Below are positions 16,547 to 25,055 of a stretch of DNA of 41,122 nt, one piece after another (position 1 is the first letter of the stretch; every line of letters begins with the position of its first letter). The DNA is taken from assembly GCA_034437615.1 (NCBI GenBank), contig DAOTTW010000121.1, positions 1 to 41,122 on the forward strand, read 5' to 3'. Below the pieces are notes generated by a model. The model was not told the origin of the DNA. It worked only from the letters and a program-made list of their open reading frames with translations, and did no database searches. Origin of the DNA: DAOTTW01 sp034437615 (GTDB taxonomy: Bacteria > Chloroflexota > Anaerolineae > Aggregatilineales > Phototrophicaceae). Both the position numbers and the translations under genes were made by a program.

Positions 16547-17773
16547 GTGACGAAGCCGCGTCCGAACCCGATTTTGCGAGCGTATGCCCCTGACATCGCC
16601 ATCTTGTCGCTTGGCTTGCTATTGCTGTTCGTGCCGATGTTGCAGGTGCAAGTGGTGCTGGGTGCGTCTGGTGATTTCAACAGCCAGCGCATTGACGCCG
16701 AACTGATCCAAAGCACAGGCGAACCGCGCACCACACGCCCCAATTTCATCTATCTGGCGGGCATCCTGACGCTGGGGCAGGTAATGCCATTCGAAATGGC
16801 AGGTGTCGTGTTCAGCATGACATTTTACGCGCTGATCGGCATCACGACCTATCTATTGCTGCGGCAGGCGTTGCGTGTGCCGCTGGCTACATGGCCGGAG
16901 CGACTCGGCCTGATCGGGTTGACGCTACTGCTGCTGATCGTCGCACCTGTGACGCTGTTCGCCCTCCCGCCGGATTTGGCGCTGCTGGATTTATACCTGG
17001 GCTACATTGCGCCGATGATCTACCACAACCCGACCATGATCCCGGCGACGTTCTTCGGGCTGTTGCAATTTTATCTGGCGCTGCGTGCGCTCACGGCCAA
17101 GCCTGCCACATGGGGTCTGATCGGCGTTACGGCGCTGGTCACGGTGCTGAGCCTGCTTTCTAAGCCGAATTACACGCTATCGCTGCTGCCTGTGCTGGTC
17201 GGCTTGGGGGGCTTGCGGCAATTCGTGCTGCGTCAGCGCGTGGATTGGCGCTTGATTATCGGTGGCTTCGTGCTGGCGGCCTTGCCTGTGCTGGCGTGGC
17301 AATACCTGTATACATTTGATCGGCCCGACGAACTGGATAGCGACATTATCCTGAAGCCGCTGGCCTTCTTTGAGATCTATGGGTTGGCGAATATCCACCT
17401 GATCCCTAAATTTATCCTCTCGATTTTATTCCCGCTGATCGTGTTGCTGAGTTATCCGCGTGCGGTGTTGCGATCTGCTGCGCTGTGGCTGGCTTGGGGT
17501 GTATTCGTCGTGGGGGCGGCGCAGGTGTATTTGCTGGCGCAATCGGGTTTGCGCCAGGGGCACGGCAATTTCTTGTGGGGTGCGATGTTGGCGTTATTCG
17601 TGCTGTTCGTGGCGTCGATGGGCTTTCTGCTAGGCCGCTACCGGGGTGCTGATGCACGGCGCTGGCGTGATCCGCGTGTTTGGCTGTGTGTGGCTGCCTT
17701 CGGGCTGCATGTAGCTAGCGGCCTGCTGTGGTATTACGTGAACATCACCGCCGCGCCGTATCCGGGGACGTGA
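16547..17773 (+). CDS. Polytopic membrane protein, function unknown
   Basis: 408 aa with roughly nine to ten hydrophobic helices and short loops. The first helix is ILSLGLLLLFVPML. The layout is like lipid-linked-sugar glycosyltransferases (GT-C) or EpsG/Wzy-like membrane enzymes. No DE/DD motif after the first helix was convincing, so no activity is assigned. The start is GTG with AAAAGGAG 12 nt upstream. Its TGA overlaps a possible GTG start of murJ, so translation is probably coupled. A cell-envelope role is an inference from that link. Confidence 0.75.
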   Translation: MTKPRPNPILRAYAPDIAILSLGLLLLFVPMLQVQVVLGASGDFNSQRIDAELIQSTGEPRTTRPNFIYLAGILTLGQVMPFEMAGVVFSMTFYALIGITTYLLLRQALRVPLATWPERLGLIGLTLLLLIVAPVTLFALPPDLALLDLYLGYIAPMIYHNPTMIPATFFGLLQFYLALRALTAKPATWGLIGVTALVTVLSLLSKPNYTLSLLPVLVGLGGLRQFVLRQRVDWRLIIGGFVLAALPVLAWQYLYTFDRPDELDSDIILKPLAFFEIYGLANIHLIPKFILSILFPLIVLLSYPRAVLRSAALWLAWGVFVVGAAQVYLLAQSGLRQGHGNFLWGAMLALFVLFVASMGFLLGRYRGADARRWRDPRVWLCVAAFGLHVASGLLWYYVNITAAPYPGT

Positions 17774-17778
17774 GCCAT

Positions 17779-19455
17779 ATGCGTGCATCCAACGCCCTGA
17801 CGAATGCACAGATTGCCCGTGCCGCGCTGATCGTCCTGCTGGGCTTTCTGGCCAGTGGTCTGCTTGGCTTCCTGCGCACGGCTGTCTTGTCGGCGCAGTT
17901 CGGCACCGCAGAAGCCTACGGTGCGTTCATCGCGGCGCAGCGCATCCCCGAAGTGATTTTCAATCTGGTGGCAGGTGGGGCGCTTGGCTCGTCGTTTATC
18001 CCCGTTTTTGCACAGTTGCGGGATGGCGACGAAGCCGACGCATGGCAGCTTGCTAGCGCTGTGATGACACTGGCGGCGCTGGCGGCGGCGGTGCTGGGGC
18101 TGGTTGTCATCCTGACCGCGCCCTTGCTGGTACAGACCGTGCTGCTACCGGGTCGGGATGCAGCAGCGCAAGCCCTGACCGCCGAACTGATGCGCCTGAT
18201 GATGGTTACGCCGTTCATCTTCGCCATCAGCGGCCTGCTGATGGGCATTTTGCAGACGTATGGCATGTTCGTCTTGCCCTCGGTGGCCATCAGCATGAAC
18301 AGCATCGGCATTATCCTGGGTGCGCTGCTGCTGGCCCCAATCATCGGTGAGCCGTACACGCTGGCAGAACGCCTTAGCGTGGCTGTCGGCTTGCCCTCTG
18401 GGTTGTCGCTCGCGCAGGTGGGGCGCAATAGCGTCTATGGGCTGGCATGGGGCGCGGTGCTCTCTGCGTTGCTGCATCTGGCCGTACAACTGCCGGGATT
18501 ATCACAGATCAAGGCGAAGCTGCGCGTGCTGCCGCGCTTCAGCGTGCCCGGTGTGTGGGACGTGCTGCGCCTGATGGGTCCGCGTGTGCTCGGCATCGCT
18601 GTGGTGCAGATCAACTTTGTGGTGAATATCATCCTGACCTCTGGCATGGTCGAAGGTAGCATTGTGGCGCTGACGACTGCCTTTAACCTGATGTTCTTCG
18701 CGCTGGGCCTCATCGGGCAGAGCGTCGGCTCGGCAGTGTTCCCGACGTTGGCCGCGTTGTATGCCGCCGAAGATTGGGATGGCTATAAAGATCGGCTGGC
18801 GAACGCCATGCGCAGCGTGTTGTTTCTGGCTTTCCCAGCGACGGTAGCCTTTATCGTGTTCGGTGAGCCGATTGTCAGCGTCTTTGAGTACAACAACTGG
18901 ACCAGCGAAGACAGCGTTGCAACGGCCTGGGCGCTGGGCTTCTATGCGATTGGGATTGCGGGCTTTGCGCTGCTAGAGGTGCTTTCGCGGGCTTTTTACG
19001 CGCTGGCGGATACGTGGACGCCTGTGGTGATTGGCGTCGGCGCGATGGTCAGCAATATTATTCTGAGCATCTTGTTTGCGCAGGTGATCGGTGAACCGCA
19101 AAGCCTGACGCGGGGGGCATTTGCGGGTTTGGCGCTGGCGAACGCACTGACGACGCTGGTTGAGGCGGCCTTGCTGTGGTGGCTGATGCGGCGGCGCATC
19201 GGGGCGCGGGGGTCGGCGCGTGGCCTGAAGGATGGCTTTGTGCTCTCTGGTCTGTGGCGGCAATTGCTGGCTGCGCTGGTGATGGGCGCTGTGCTGCTGT
19301 GGCTGAATGACGTGGTGGCGCTACGCGGCTTGCCGATGGTGCTGCTAGGGGGCAGCGTCGGCGGTGTAGTGTTCTTCGGCGTCAGCATTTTGCTAGGCTT
19401 GGATGAAGCGAAGGCGGTGCCTTTGGCCGTGCTGCGCCGCCTGCGCCGTTCATAA
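17779..19455 (+). CDS. murJ: MurJ/MviN lipid II flippase
   Basis: 558 aa. A MOP-superfamily flippase that moves lipid II to the outer face of the membrane for peptidoglycan synthesis. The N-terminal region reads GFLRTAVLSAQFGTAEAYGAFIAAQRIPEVIFNLVAGGALGSSFIPVF, the typical MurJ start with conserved Arg and the GA..ASAFIP-like segment. About 14 membrane helices follow, as expected for the family. ATG 17779 is used; GTG 17770 would add three residues and overlap the upstream stop. It ends 2 nt from a convergent gene. Confidence 0.92.
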   Translation: MRASNALTNAQIARAALIVLLGFLASGLLGFLRTAVLSAQFGTAEAYGAFIAAQRIPEVIFNLVAGGALGSSFIPVFAQLRDGDEADAWQLASAVMTLAALAAAVLGLVVILTAPLLVQTVLLPGRDAAAQALTAELMRLMMVTPFIFAISGLLMGILQTYGMFVLPSVAISMNSIGIILGALLLAPIIGEPYTLAERLSVAVGLPSGLSLAQVGRNSVYGLAWGAVLSALLHLAVQLPGLSQIKAKLRVLPRFSVPGVWDVLRLMGPRVLGIAVVQINFVVNIILTSGMVEGSIVALTTAFNLMFFALGLIGQSVGSAVFPTLAALYAAEDWDGYKDRLANAMRSVLFLAFPATVAFIVFGEPIVSVFEYNNWTSEDSVATAWALGFYAIGIAGFALLEVLSRAFYALADTWTPVVIGVGAMVSNIILSILFAQVIGEPQSLTRGAFAGLALANALTTLVEAALLWWLMRRRIGARGSARGLKDGFVLSGLWRQLLAALVMGAVLLWLNDVVALRGLPMVLLGGSVGGVVFFGVSILLGLDEAKAVPLAVLRRLRRS

Positions 19456-19457
19456 GA

Positions 19458-19832
19458 TTACTTCGTGCGCTGTGCGCCGTTGTGGTTTGGCCCTACTTCT
19501 TCAATAATGCATTCTGTGGGCATATCAGCGTCAGATAGGCGCGATAGGCGTGCTACATACTGCGCTGGTGTGATAGTCGAAGGCTGCCGACGCTTGCGCT
19601 TGCGGCGCTTCTGCTGAAAATACAGGTCGTTGCTGGCCCACTTCGCCATAATGTCGATGCCGCCTAAGAAGACAATCGTGGGCAACATAAACAGCAGCGT
19701 GATAATCAGCGTCGCCAGTGCATACATCCACAGGCCGGAGAGCAGCAGGAACAGCCCGAAGAGCGCTAGTGCCCAATTCGGCACGCTGACCTTGCGCAGA
19801 AATGAAACGAAATCGTCAAATAACACGAACAT
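19458..19832 (-). CDS. Small membrane protein, function unknown
   Basis: 124 aa. Two close hydrophobic segments (about 20-36 and 38-60) form a membrane hairpin. A strongly basic stretch (KRRKRKRR, about 75-82) and a soluble tail follow. I do not recognise it. The basic patch suggests the tail is cytoplasmic. It follows the kinase gene by 65 nt on the same strand and could be the last gene of that operon. Confidence 0.65.
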   Translation of the reverse strand: MFVLFDDFVSFLRKVSVPNWALALFGLFLLLSGLWMYALATLIITLLFMLPTIVFLGGIDIMAKWASNDLYFQQKRRKRKRRQPSTITPAQYVARLSRLSDADMPTECIIEEVGPNHNGAQRTK

Positions 19833-19897
19833 GTCGCATCACCCGTCAACCCTATTTTTTGCCTGATGCATTTTAACACAGCCAGTATGAGCGAAGA

Positions 19898-21358
19898 TTA
19901 GCGTTGGTGTCTATACAACAGGGCGTATAGCTCACGGTGATGCATCAGCGCCTCCGTCATGCGCTCCATATTATCGTGGTCTGGCTCGATGATGTGGCCC
20001 ATTTGCGGTGGATAGTCCGTCAGGGCGCAGTCGCCTATGGCGTGCAAGGCCAGCACCGCTACACCACGCGCTGTGATTTCGTCATCTGCGATGGTCACCA
20101 GCGGGCGTTGCAGTGCATCTGCCATGATCTGCCGCAACGCCGCCGAAGCTGTGATCGCGCCACCACCCACCATCACCTGATCGACTGCAACTGAGTCGAC
20201 GGCTGTAAGCTGTTCAAAGATGATCGCCAGCCGCATTGCCAAACCTTCAAGCAGGGCTTGCAAGATGTCTAGTGGCGTGGTGGCCAACGTCAAACCGTGC
20301 AGGGTGCCGCGTGCATCCATCTGCCAGCCGGGGCTACGCTCCCCATTGAACAGCGGCAAGACGGTCAGGCCATGCTCACCTGCCCGACGCGCTAGCAAGT
20401 GTGTATCCAGGTCCGCAGCCGTCAATTGCAGCGTATGCTGTGCCCATTCATAGACGTTGCCGCCCTCGCTGGTCGCACCACCGAGCAAATGATGCTCGCG
20501 GTCAATGCGATAGCTCCAGAGGCCATCGGGCACCAGCGGCTTGTCATTCAACGAAACCACCCGCAGCGCCGCCGTTGTGCCGATGGTGAGTGCCATCGTA
20601 CCCGCCTTGACCGCCCCGCTGCCGACATTGGCCGCCGCACCGTCACCAACTGCCAGGCAAAAGGGCACATCAGCCAGCAGCGGCCAACGCGATTGATACG
20701 CATCCTGCAGGCCACGCTGCATCTCGTCATAATCGCGCAAAGCTGGTAATTGTTCGGCGTAGTTGGGCAGCACCAGCAGCAATTCATCATCCCAGCCTTC
20801 ACCGTGCCGATTAAACAGGCCAGACCACGAGGCCAGCGAATAGCTACAGGCCGCCGCACCGAACCAATGCCGATAGCAATACGTCGCTAAATCCAGCCAT
20901 TGCTGCACACGCTGGAACAGAGCGGCGTCTTGCTCGTGCAGCCAGGTAAGCTGCGCCGGATAGTAGGCGGAATGCAAAAATGCGCCGGTGCGCTGATGCA
21001 GGGCGTTGCTATCGAGGCGCTGACGTAAATCGGCGGCTTGGGGCGCACTGCGTGAGTCTGCATAGGTGTAGAGCGGCGTCAGCGGGCGGTTATCCGCATC
21101 TACGCCCAGCAGATTCGCGGCAAAGGTCGCCATGCCCACCACACGAATACCCTGCGCCGCGTCGTGCGTCAGTACGTCGTCAACGCAGGCTTCGGTTAAT
21201 TGCCGCAGGTGGTCCGCATCTGCGAAAGCTGCGCCCTGTGGCTGCGTCGTAAAGTGGTGCTTGCGCTGTGCGCTTGCGCCGGGAATAGGCCGCGCCTGTT
21301 CGTCACAGAGCAGCGCCCGCGTGGATGAACTGCCGATGTCGATAACCAGTACACTCAT
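19898..21358 (-). CDS. FGGY-family carbohydrate kinase
   Basis: 486 aa, cytoplasmic. ATP-dependent phosphorylation of a sugar or sugar acid (gluconokinase/xylulokinase-like). It has the actin-like two-domain fold: phosphate-1 motif VIDIGSSSTRA (about 5-15), probable catalytic base D239 in AVGDGAAANVGSG, IGTTAA (259-264), GERSPGW (339-345) and adenosine-site GGGA (398-401). Its ATG overlaps the TGA of the LarA-like gene by 4 nt (21355-21358), so the two are translationally coupled. This suggests both enzymes act on the same sugar acid. The substrate is unknown. Confidence 0.9.
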   Translation of the reverse strand: MSVLVIDIGSSSTRALLCDEQARPIPGASAQRKHHFTTQPQGAAFADADHLRQLTEACVDDVLTHDAAQGIRVVGMATFAANLLGVDADNRPLTPLYTYADSRSAPQAADLRQRLDSNALHQRTGAFLHSAYYPAQLTWLHEQDAALFQRVQQWLDLATYCYRHWFGAAACSYSLASWSGLFNRHGEGWDDELLLVLPNYAEQLPALRDYDEMQRGLQDAYQSRWPLLADVPFCLAVGDGAAANVGSGAVKAGTMALTIGTTAALRVVSLNDKPLVPDGLWSYRIDREHHLLGGATSEGGNVYEWAQHTLQLTAADLDTHLLARRAGEHGLTVLPLFNGERSPGWQMDARGTLHGLTLATTPLDILQALLEGLAMRLAIIFEQLTAVDSVAVDQVMVGGGAITASAALRQIMADALQRPLVTIADDEITARGVAVLALHAIGDCALTDYPPQMGHIIEPDHDNMERMTEALMHHRELYALLYRHQR

Positions 21359-22626
21359 GCGCCCAACACCTTGTAGAGTGTCTGGCCAGCGTGGGGCACG
21401 TAGAGCACACCGTCATCAACGCGGTTGATCCATTTTGCCGGGTCAAGCTCCACTGCGCTCTTATAGCCCAGGCCAAGCGCATCACAATCGGCCTTTGTAA
21501 TCTGGCTGGCCAGCGTGACATCAATGCGTGACCATTCGCTGCCGTATTCGTAGGAACCCGCCCCGCGCAACATCACGCTATGCGCTAGCACCCGCAGCGG
21601 TACCTGCTCGTAATTCTCCCATTGCTCGATGAAGTAATCCCGCACGTGGTAGCCGATATCGTGTATCTGTTCGGCGTATAGGCTGCTGATGTGCTTCAGG
21701 TGCGGCGCATATAAGATAATCTCACCGCCGTCGGCTACTGCTGGCTCGACGCGCTGCACGCTTTTCGCCGCCGACCATAAATCTGTGTAATACGGCGGTG
21801 CCTGACACAGCACGCGCTGCATGGCATGGGGCAGCCAGAAAATATGCCGATTTGCAGACACATTAACTGCTGCTTTCCAGGCGTCAATGCAATCCCCGAT
21901 CAGCACTGCCAGCGTGTTTGCACCTTCTGTCACCACGCTGATGAGCGTTACGGGCGTCTCGATGAAGTCGGCGGCAGCGTGAATCAGTTGGCGTGCTGGC
22001 GTATCGTAGACGCCGATTACATCCTGTGTGCCGACCAGGGCGCTTAGCCAATGCGTCACGTCGATCATCTCCGGCCCTGCAATCCCTGGCACCAGATAAG
22101 CCGCACCGCCACCAAAGCCGAGGATTTCGTGCGGGGCTGTCGGCGCTAAGATCAGGATTTCGTCGTATTGCTGAACGCACTTGTTGACACGCACAGGCAC
22201 ATCACCGCCGAGCGATTCATGCCAGTGCTCCCCGGCGATTTGCTGAATTTGCGCCTGCGATAAGTTGCCGATGGCGATCAGGTCATCCGGTTCTTGCCAC
22301 GTGTGGCTCAGCAGGTTGACGTGCTGATATTCGATCTGCTTTTCGTCCTCTTCGATGCCGACCAATTGCAGCAGCGCCTCGTCACTGAGCGCAGCCTGTG
22401 CCCCTTGCACCGCCATAAAATCCAGTTGAGCAGCGTCTTGCAGTACATCTACCAGGAGCCGAAATAGCAATGGCAACGCAAACGCGGAGCCATTCGTCGG
22501 GTCGGGGATCAGTACAAGCACCTTCGCGCCTGCATAGCGCTGATACAACCCGACCTGCAACGTGCCCTGGATGATGTGGCGATCTAATGGGGTCGAGCCG
22601 GAGGCCATCGCCTGAGCGTACAACAT
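21355..22626 (-). CDS. LarA/DUF2088-family protein (sugar-acid racemase/epimerase-like)
   Basis: 423 aa. It resembles nickel-pincer lactate racemase LarA along its N-terminal half. PDPTNGSA (41-48) aligns with the DDxTRxT motif, and APHEILGFGGGAAYLVPG (164-181) with the His/GGAK-like/PG motif. In LarA a lysine in that second motif covalently holds the pincer cofactor; here Ala-Ala-Tyr occupies the place. Also, Arg of the first motif is Asn. It may therefore work without the pincer or bind it differently. A -10 box lies upstream, and AAAGG is the nearest ribosome binding site. Coupled to the sugar kinase. Confidence 0.78.
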   Translation of the reverse strand: MLYAQAMASGSTPLDRHIIQGTLQVGLYQRYAGAKVLVLIPDPTNGSAFALPLLFRLLVDVLQDAAQLDFMAVQGAQAALSDEALLQLVGIEEDEKQIEYQHVNLLSHTWQEPDDLIAIGNLSQAQIQQIAGEHWHESLGGDVPVRVNKCVQQYDEILILAPTAPHEILGFGGGAAYLVPGIAGPEMIDVTHWLSALVGTQDVIGVYDTPARQLIHAAADFIETPVTLISVVTEGANTLAVLIGDCIDAWKAAVNVSANRHIFWLPHAMQRVLCQAPPYYTDLWSAAKSVQRVEPAVADGGEIILYAPHLKHISSLYAEQIHDIGYHVRDYFIEQWENYEQVPLRVLAHSVMLRGAGSYEYGSEWSRIDVTLASQITKADCDALGLGYKSAVELDPAKWINRVDDGVLYVPHAGQTLYKVLGA

Positions 22627-22676
22627 GCGGTTTGCCTTTGCGTGTGTGCGTCTAATGTTGGTTTTGGGTTTTACTG

Positions 22677-22705
22677 ATTATAGGCGTGGTTAGCGTGCTA
22701 CGAAA
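22677..22705 (-). promoter_or_regulatory. Likely promoter of the LarA-like/kinase operon
   Basis: On the minus strand, a perfect TATAAT (22682-22677) with a weak TTTCGT (22705-22700) 17 nt upstream. The start codon is at 22626. It is back to back with the rplI promoter. Confidence 0.45.
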
Positions 22706-22724
22706 ACGGTGCAATCTACAGACA

Positions 22725-22738
22725 TTGCCACTTGGCAA
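22725..22738. promoter_or_regulatory. Operator-like palindrome over the rplI -35 box
   Basis: TTGCCA-CT-TGGCAA is a perfect 14-bp palindrome that includes the -35 hexamer of the rplI promoter and lies 20 nt upstream of the opposite-facing -35. A bound protein could block one or both promoters. It may also simply be two overlapping -35-like sequences. Confidence 0.4.
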
Positions 22739-22761
22739 GCCCTGATGCCCGTCCTTATAAT
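22732..22761 (+). promoter_or_regulatory. rplI promoter
   Basis: TTGGCA (22732-22737), an 18-nt spacer, then TATAAT (22756-22761). The predicted start near 22768 leaves a leader of about 158 nt before rplI, long enough for a regulatory structure, though I found no named one. Confidence 0.65.
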
Positions 22762-22925
22762 AAGCTTGTTTCGTACAATTCAGAATGGCACCAGCCCAAC
22801 CCACACCACAAATGTAAAACTGCTGTGGGCGCTGTTGTATTACGCTATTTCACAGATAGCGGTCAACGCGATCAATATCAAAGATAAAAAATTAAGCTGG
22901 CAACCAAGAGAGAAAGCACAAGCGC

Positions 22926-23600
22926 ATGAAGGTTATTCTGCTGCAAGACATCTACAAGCACGGGGTCGCCGGGGAAATCGCTGAAGTGGCCGACGGATTC
23001 GCCCGCAATTACCTCATCCCGCGTAAGATGGCTGTGAAGGCCACGAAGGGCGCGTTGAAATCCCATGAAAAGCTGCAAGAGCAGGTGGAGATTCGCCGTG
23101 CTAAATACGAGAATATGCTGAACGATCTAGCCCGCCGGATCGACGGCGTGGAATTGTTTTTCGAGCGTCGCGCCGCCGCAACCGGTAAGCTGTTCGGTTC
23201 TGTCACCACTGCGGATATTGCCGAAGAACTGGATAAGCAAACGGGCGTGGACATTAACCGCCGCCGCGTTAGTCAGCAGGCTGTGCGTGAATTGGGTTCG
23301 CATCAGGTCCCTGTGCGCCTCGGAACCGACGAATCGCCCTTGCTGACGATTACGGTGGTGCGTGAGGGCGAGATGGAAGAATTCCTCGCTGCACGCAAGG
23401 CCGCCGAAAAAGCCGGTGAAGCTGCCCCCGAACCTGGCGAAATCGGTGAAGGTGCGGCATTCGATACGAATGTGGGCACGGGGGCCTCCGGTGGGGTTGA
23501 GGTCAGCGTGACAGCCAGCGAAGCCGAAGCGTTGGCCGAAGCGGGCATCGACACGGACGCCACTGTCATTGAAACCCCAAGCGACGCAGACGAATCTTGA
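22926..23600 (+). CDS. rplI: Ribosomal protein bL9 with an extended C-terminus
   Basis: 224 aa, against about 150 for typical bL9. The N-terminal domain begins MKVILLQDIYKHG and carries GFARNYLIPRKMA (about 25-37), the 23S rRNA-binding signature. A connecting helix and the C-terminal domain (SVTTADIAEEL ... VPVRLGTDESPLLTITVV) end near residue 150. About 70 extra residues follow, rich in Ala, Glu, Gly and Thr, with net negative charge and no visible fold. The gene stands alone rather than next to rpsF/rpsR, with its own promoter. AGAGAG is the nearest ribosome binding site. Confidence 0.95.
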   Translation: MKVILLQDIYKHGVAGEIAEVADGFARNYLIPRKMAVKATKGALKSHEKLQEQVEIRRAKYENMLNDLARRIDGVELFFERRAAATGKLFGSVTTADIAEELDKQTGVDINRRRVSQQAVRELGSHQVPVRLGTDESPLLTITVVREGEMEEFLAARKAAEKAGEAAPEPGEIGEGAAFDTNVGTGASGGVEVSVTASEAEALAEAGIDTDATVIETPSDADES

Positions 23601-23662
23601 GCATCAAAGTCATTGTATCCCCTCCGATAACGTTGTCTCTATGCACGCATAAAAATCAATCC

Positions 23663-23687
23663 GTAGGGGGCGCAATGCATTGCGCCC
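23663..23687. repeat. GTAGGGG-type repeat, copy 5 (single perfect palindrome)
   Basis: GTAGGGG (23663-23669) runs into a perfect 20-bp palindrome, GGGCGCAATG/CATTGCGCCC, at 23668-23687. It lies between rplI and the RodZ-like gene. The right-hand CCCTAC end is replaced by CCCTTA. Confidence 0.65.
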
Positions 23688-23734
23688 TTAAAGCAGGTTT
23701 TCATGCGATGGATGAATGATACAGGTGCTTTGCG

Positions 23735-25030
23735 ATGGCTCGTAGACGCAGACGCTCGCGCAGGGCGCGTAACAGTCGCATCAGACGCAGCGCCCCACAG
23801 GGCCGTCACCCGATAGACCTGCTCAGCCCGAATGACCCGCAATCGCTGGGCCGCTACCTGCGTGAAAGCCGCGAACTTAAAGAACTGACGATGGATGAGG
23901 TGGTGCGTGATCTGCGCATTCGTCGGGCCACGCTGGACGCCTTCGAGCAAGGTGATTTCAATGTAGCCGGGTCGCCTGTGCAGGCACGGGGCCTGCTGCG
24001 CAATTATGCGCGTTTCCTGGGTCTGAATGAAGAAAAGGTGCTAGGCTTCTATGAGGCATCTCGGCAGGGTGGGGCGCAATCCGCCAAGAGCAAGAAACGC
24101 AAGACAGCCACCAGCGAAAATCGTCAGGTGCCCGTCGCGCCCGCCAGTATCACGGACACACCGCCCAGCCTGCCACGTGTTACGCTAGCGGAGCAATCCG
24201 AAGCTAAGCAGGGCCGCCAGCGGCGCGTATTCATGACGTTGCTGCTGTTGCTGGTGTCGGGGGCATCGCTGGCCGTTATTGGCTTTGTGGGGCTGAATCT
24301 GCTCGGCATCCTGGAAGAACCGCAGCCGACAGCCGCCCCCGTTGTGGTGGATGTCAGCTTGATGACACCCACTGCTACATTTACGGCCACATGGACGCCA
24401 CTACCGCCGACAGATACACCTATGTTTGATCTGGGGTTCGCTGGTGCTGGCGTCAATGTCGAAGCCAACATCGTGCAGCGCGTGTGGATGCGGGCCTGGG
24501 TGGATGGTGCGCTGGCCTTTGAAGGTCTGGCGGTGCCCGGTGAGCAGGTTTCGTTGAATGGCAGTAACAGCGTGGAGATTAACGCAGGCAATGCTGCCGC
24601 GCTGGATGTCGTGTTCAATGGTCAGCAGCAAGATGTGTTTGGCACACGTGGCCAGCCGCTCAACGTCGTCTTTGATGATTCCGGCGTCGATAGCGCACTG
24701 GGTTTAGCAGCACAGCCGACGCCGACCATCACGCCGATTCCGTCATTTACGCCGCTGCCCACTGCCACGATTACGCCGCTGCCGAGCGCGACACCGCTGG
24801 CATCCGCGACAGCGACGGCCACACAGACAGCGAGCGCCACCGCAACGCTTGCAGCGACGAGCACACCGAGCAATACACCAACGCCGATTATCAGCCCGAC
24901 CGCGACACATACGCCGACTGCCACCGACACGCCCACCGCGACGGCCACACTCACACAGACGTTTACGGCAACGGCTATCGTTCCGCCAAGACAGACGGCG
25001 CTGCCATCCGCCACAAAACCGCCACCCTAA
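23735..25030 (+). CDS. RodZ-like cell-shape protein with Thr/Pro-rich tail
   Basis: 431 aa. It has a basic N-terminal stretch, a RodZ-type helix-turn-helix (about 36-108, SLGRYLRESRELKELTMDEV), a linker, one membrane helix (about 165-191) and a DUF4115 domain outside (about 245-325, with RAWVDGALAFEGLAVPGE and NAGNAAALDVVFNG). The last 100 residues are a low-complexity Thr/Pro/Ala/Ser tail. RodZ links the MreB cytoskeleton to the wall machinery. The tail may span the wall or be glycosylated (inference). rimO starts 25 nt downstream, so they probably share a transcript. Confidence 0.88.
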   Translation: MARRRRRSRRARNSRIRRSAPQGRHPIDLLSPNDPQSLGRYLRESRELKELTMDEVVRDLRIRRATLDAFEQGDFNVAGSPVQARGLLRNYARFLGLNEEKVLGFYEASRQGGAQSAKSKKRKTATSENRQVPVAPASITDTPPSLPRVTLAEQSEAKQGRQRRVFMTLLLLLVSGASLAVIGFVGLNLLGILEEPQPTAAPVVVDVSLMTPTATFTATWTPLPPTDTPMFDLGFAGAGVNVEANIVQRVWMRAWVDGALAFEGLAVPGEQVSLNGSNSVEINAGNAAALDVVFNGQQQDVFGTRGQPLNVVFDDSGVDSALGLAAQPTPTITPIPSFTPLPTATITPLPSATPLASATATATQTASATATLAATSTPSNTPTPIISPTATHTPTATDTPTATATLTQTFTATAIVPPRQTALPSATKPPP

Positions 25031-25055
25031 TATTCATGATTGAGGATTTAACGGA

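Noticed and set aside
22709..22984. Open frame running from the rplI promoter into rplI
   Set aside because: It begins upstream of the predicted transcription start and overlaps rplI in another frame, so it is not a convincing leader peptide.
24622..25014. Long minus-strand open frame rich in Val, Ala and Gly
   Set aside because: It is the complement of the Thr/Pro-rich tail of the RodZ-like gene. The repeated composition of that tail keeps the opposite frame open; no start signal or domain is present.
24700..25020. Possible CRISPR-like repetition
   Set aside because: The repeats are short codon-level Thr/Pro/Ala repeats within a reading frame, without constant repeat length or unique spacers.
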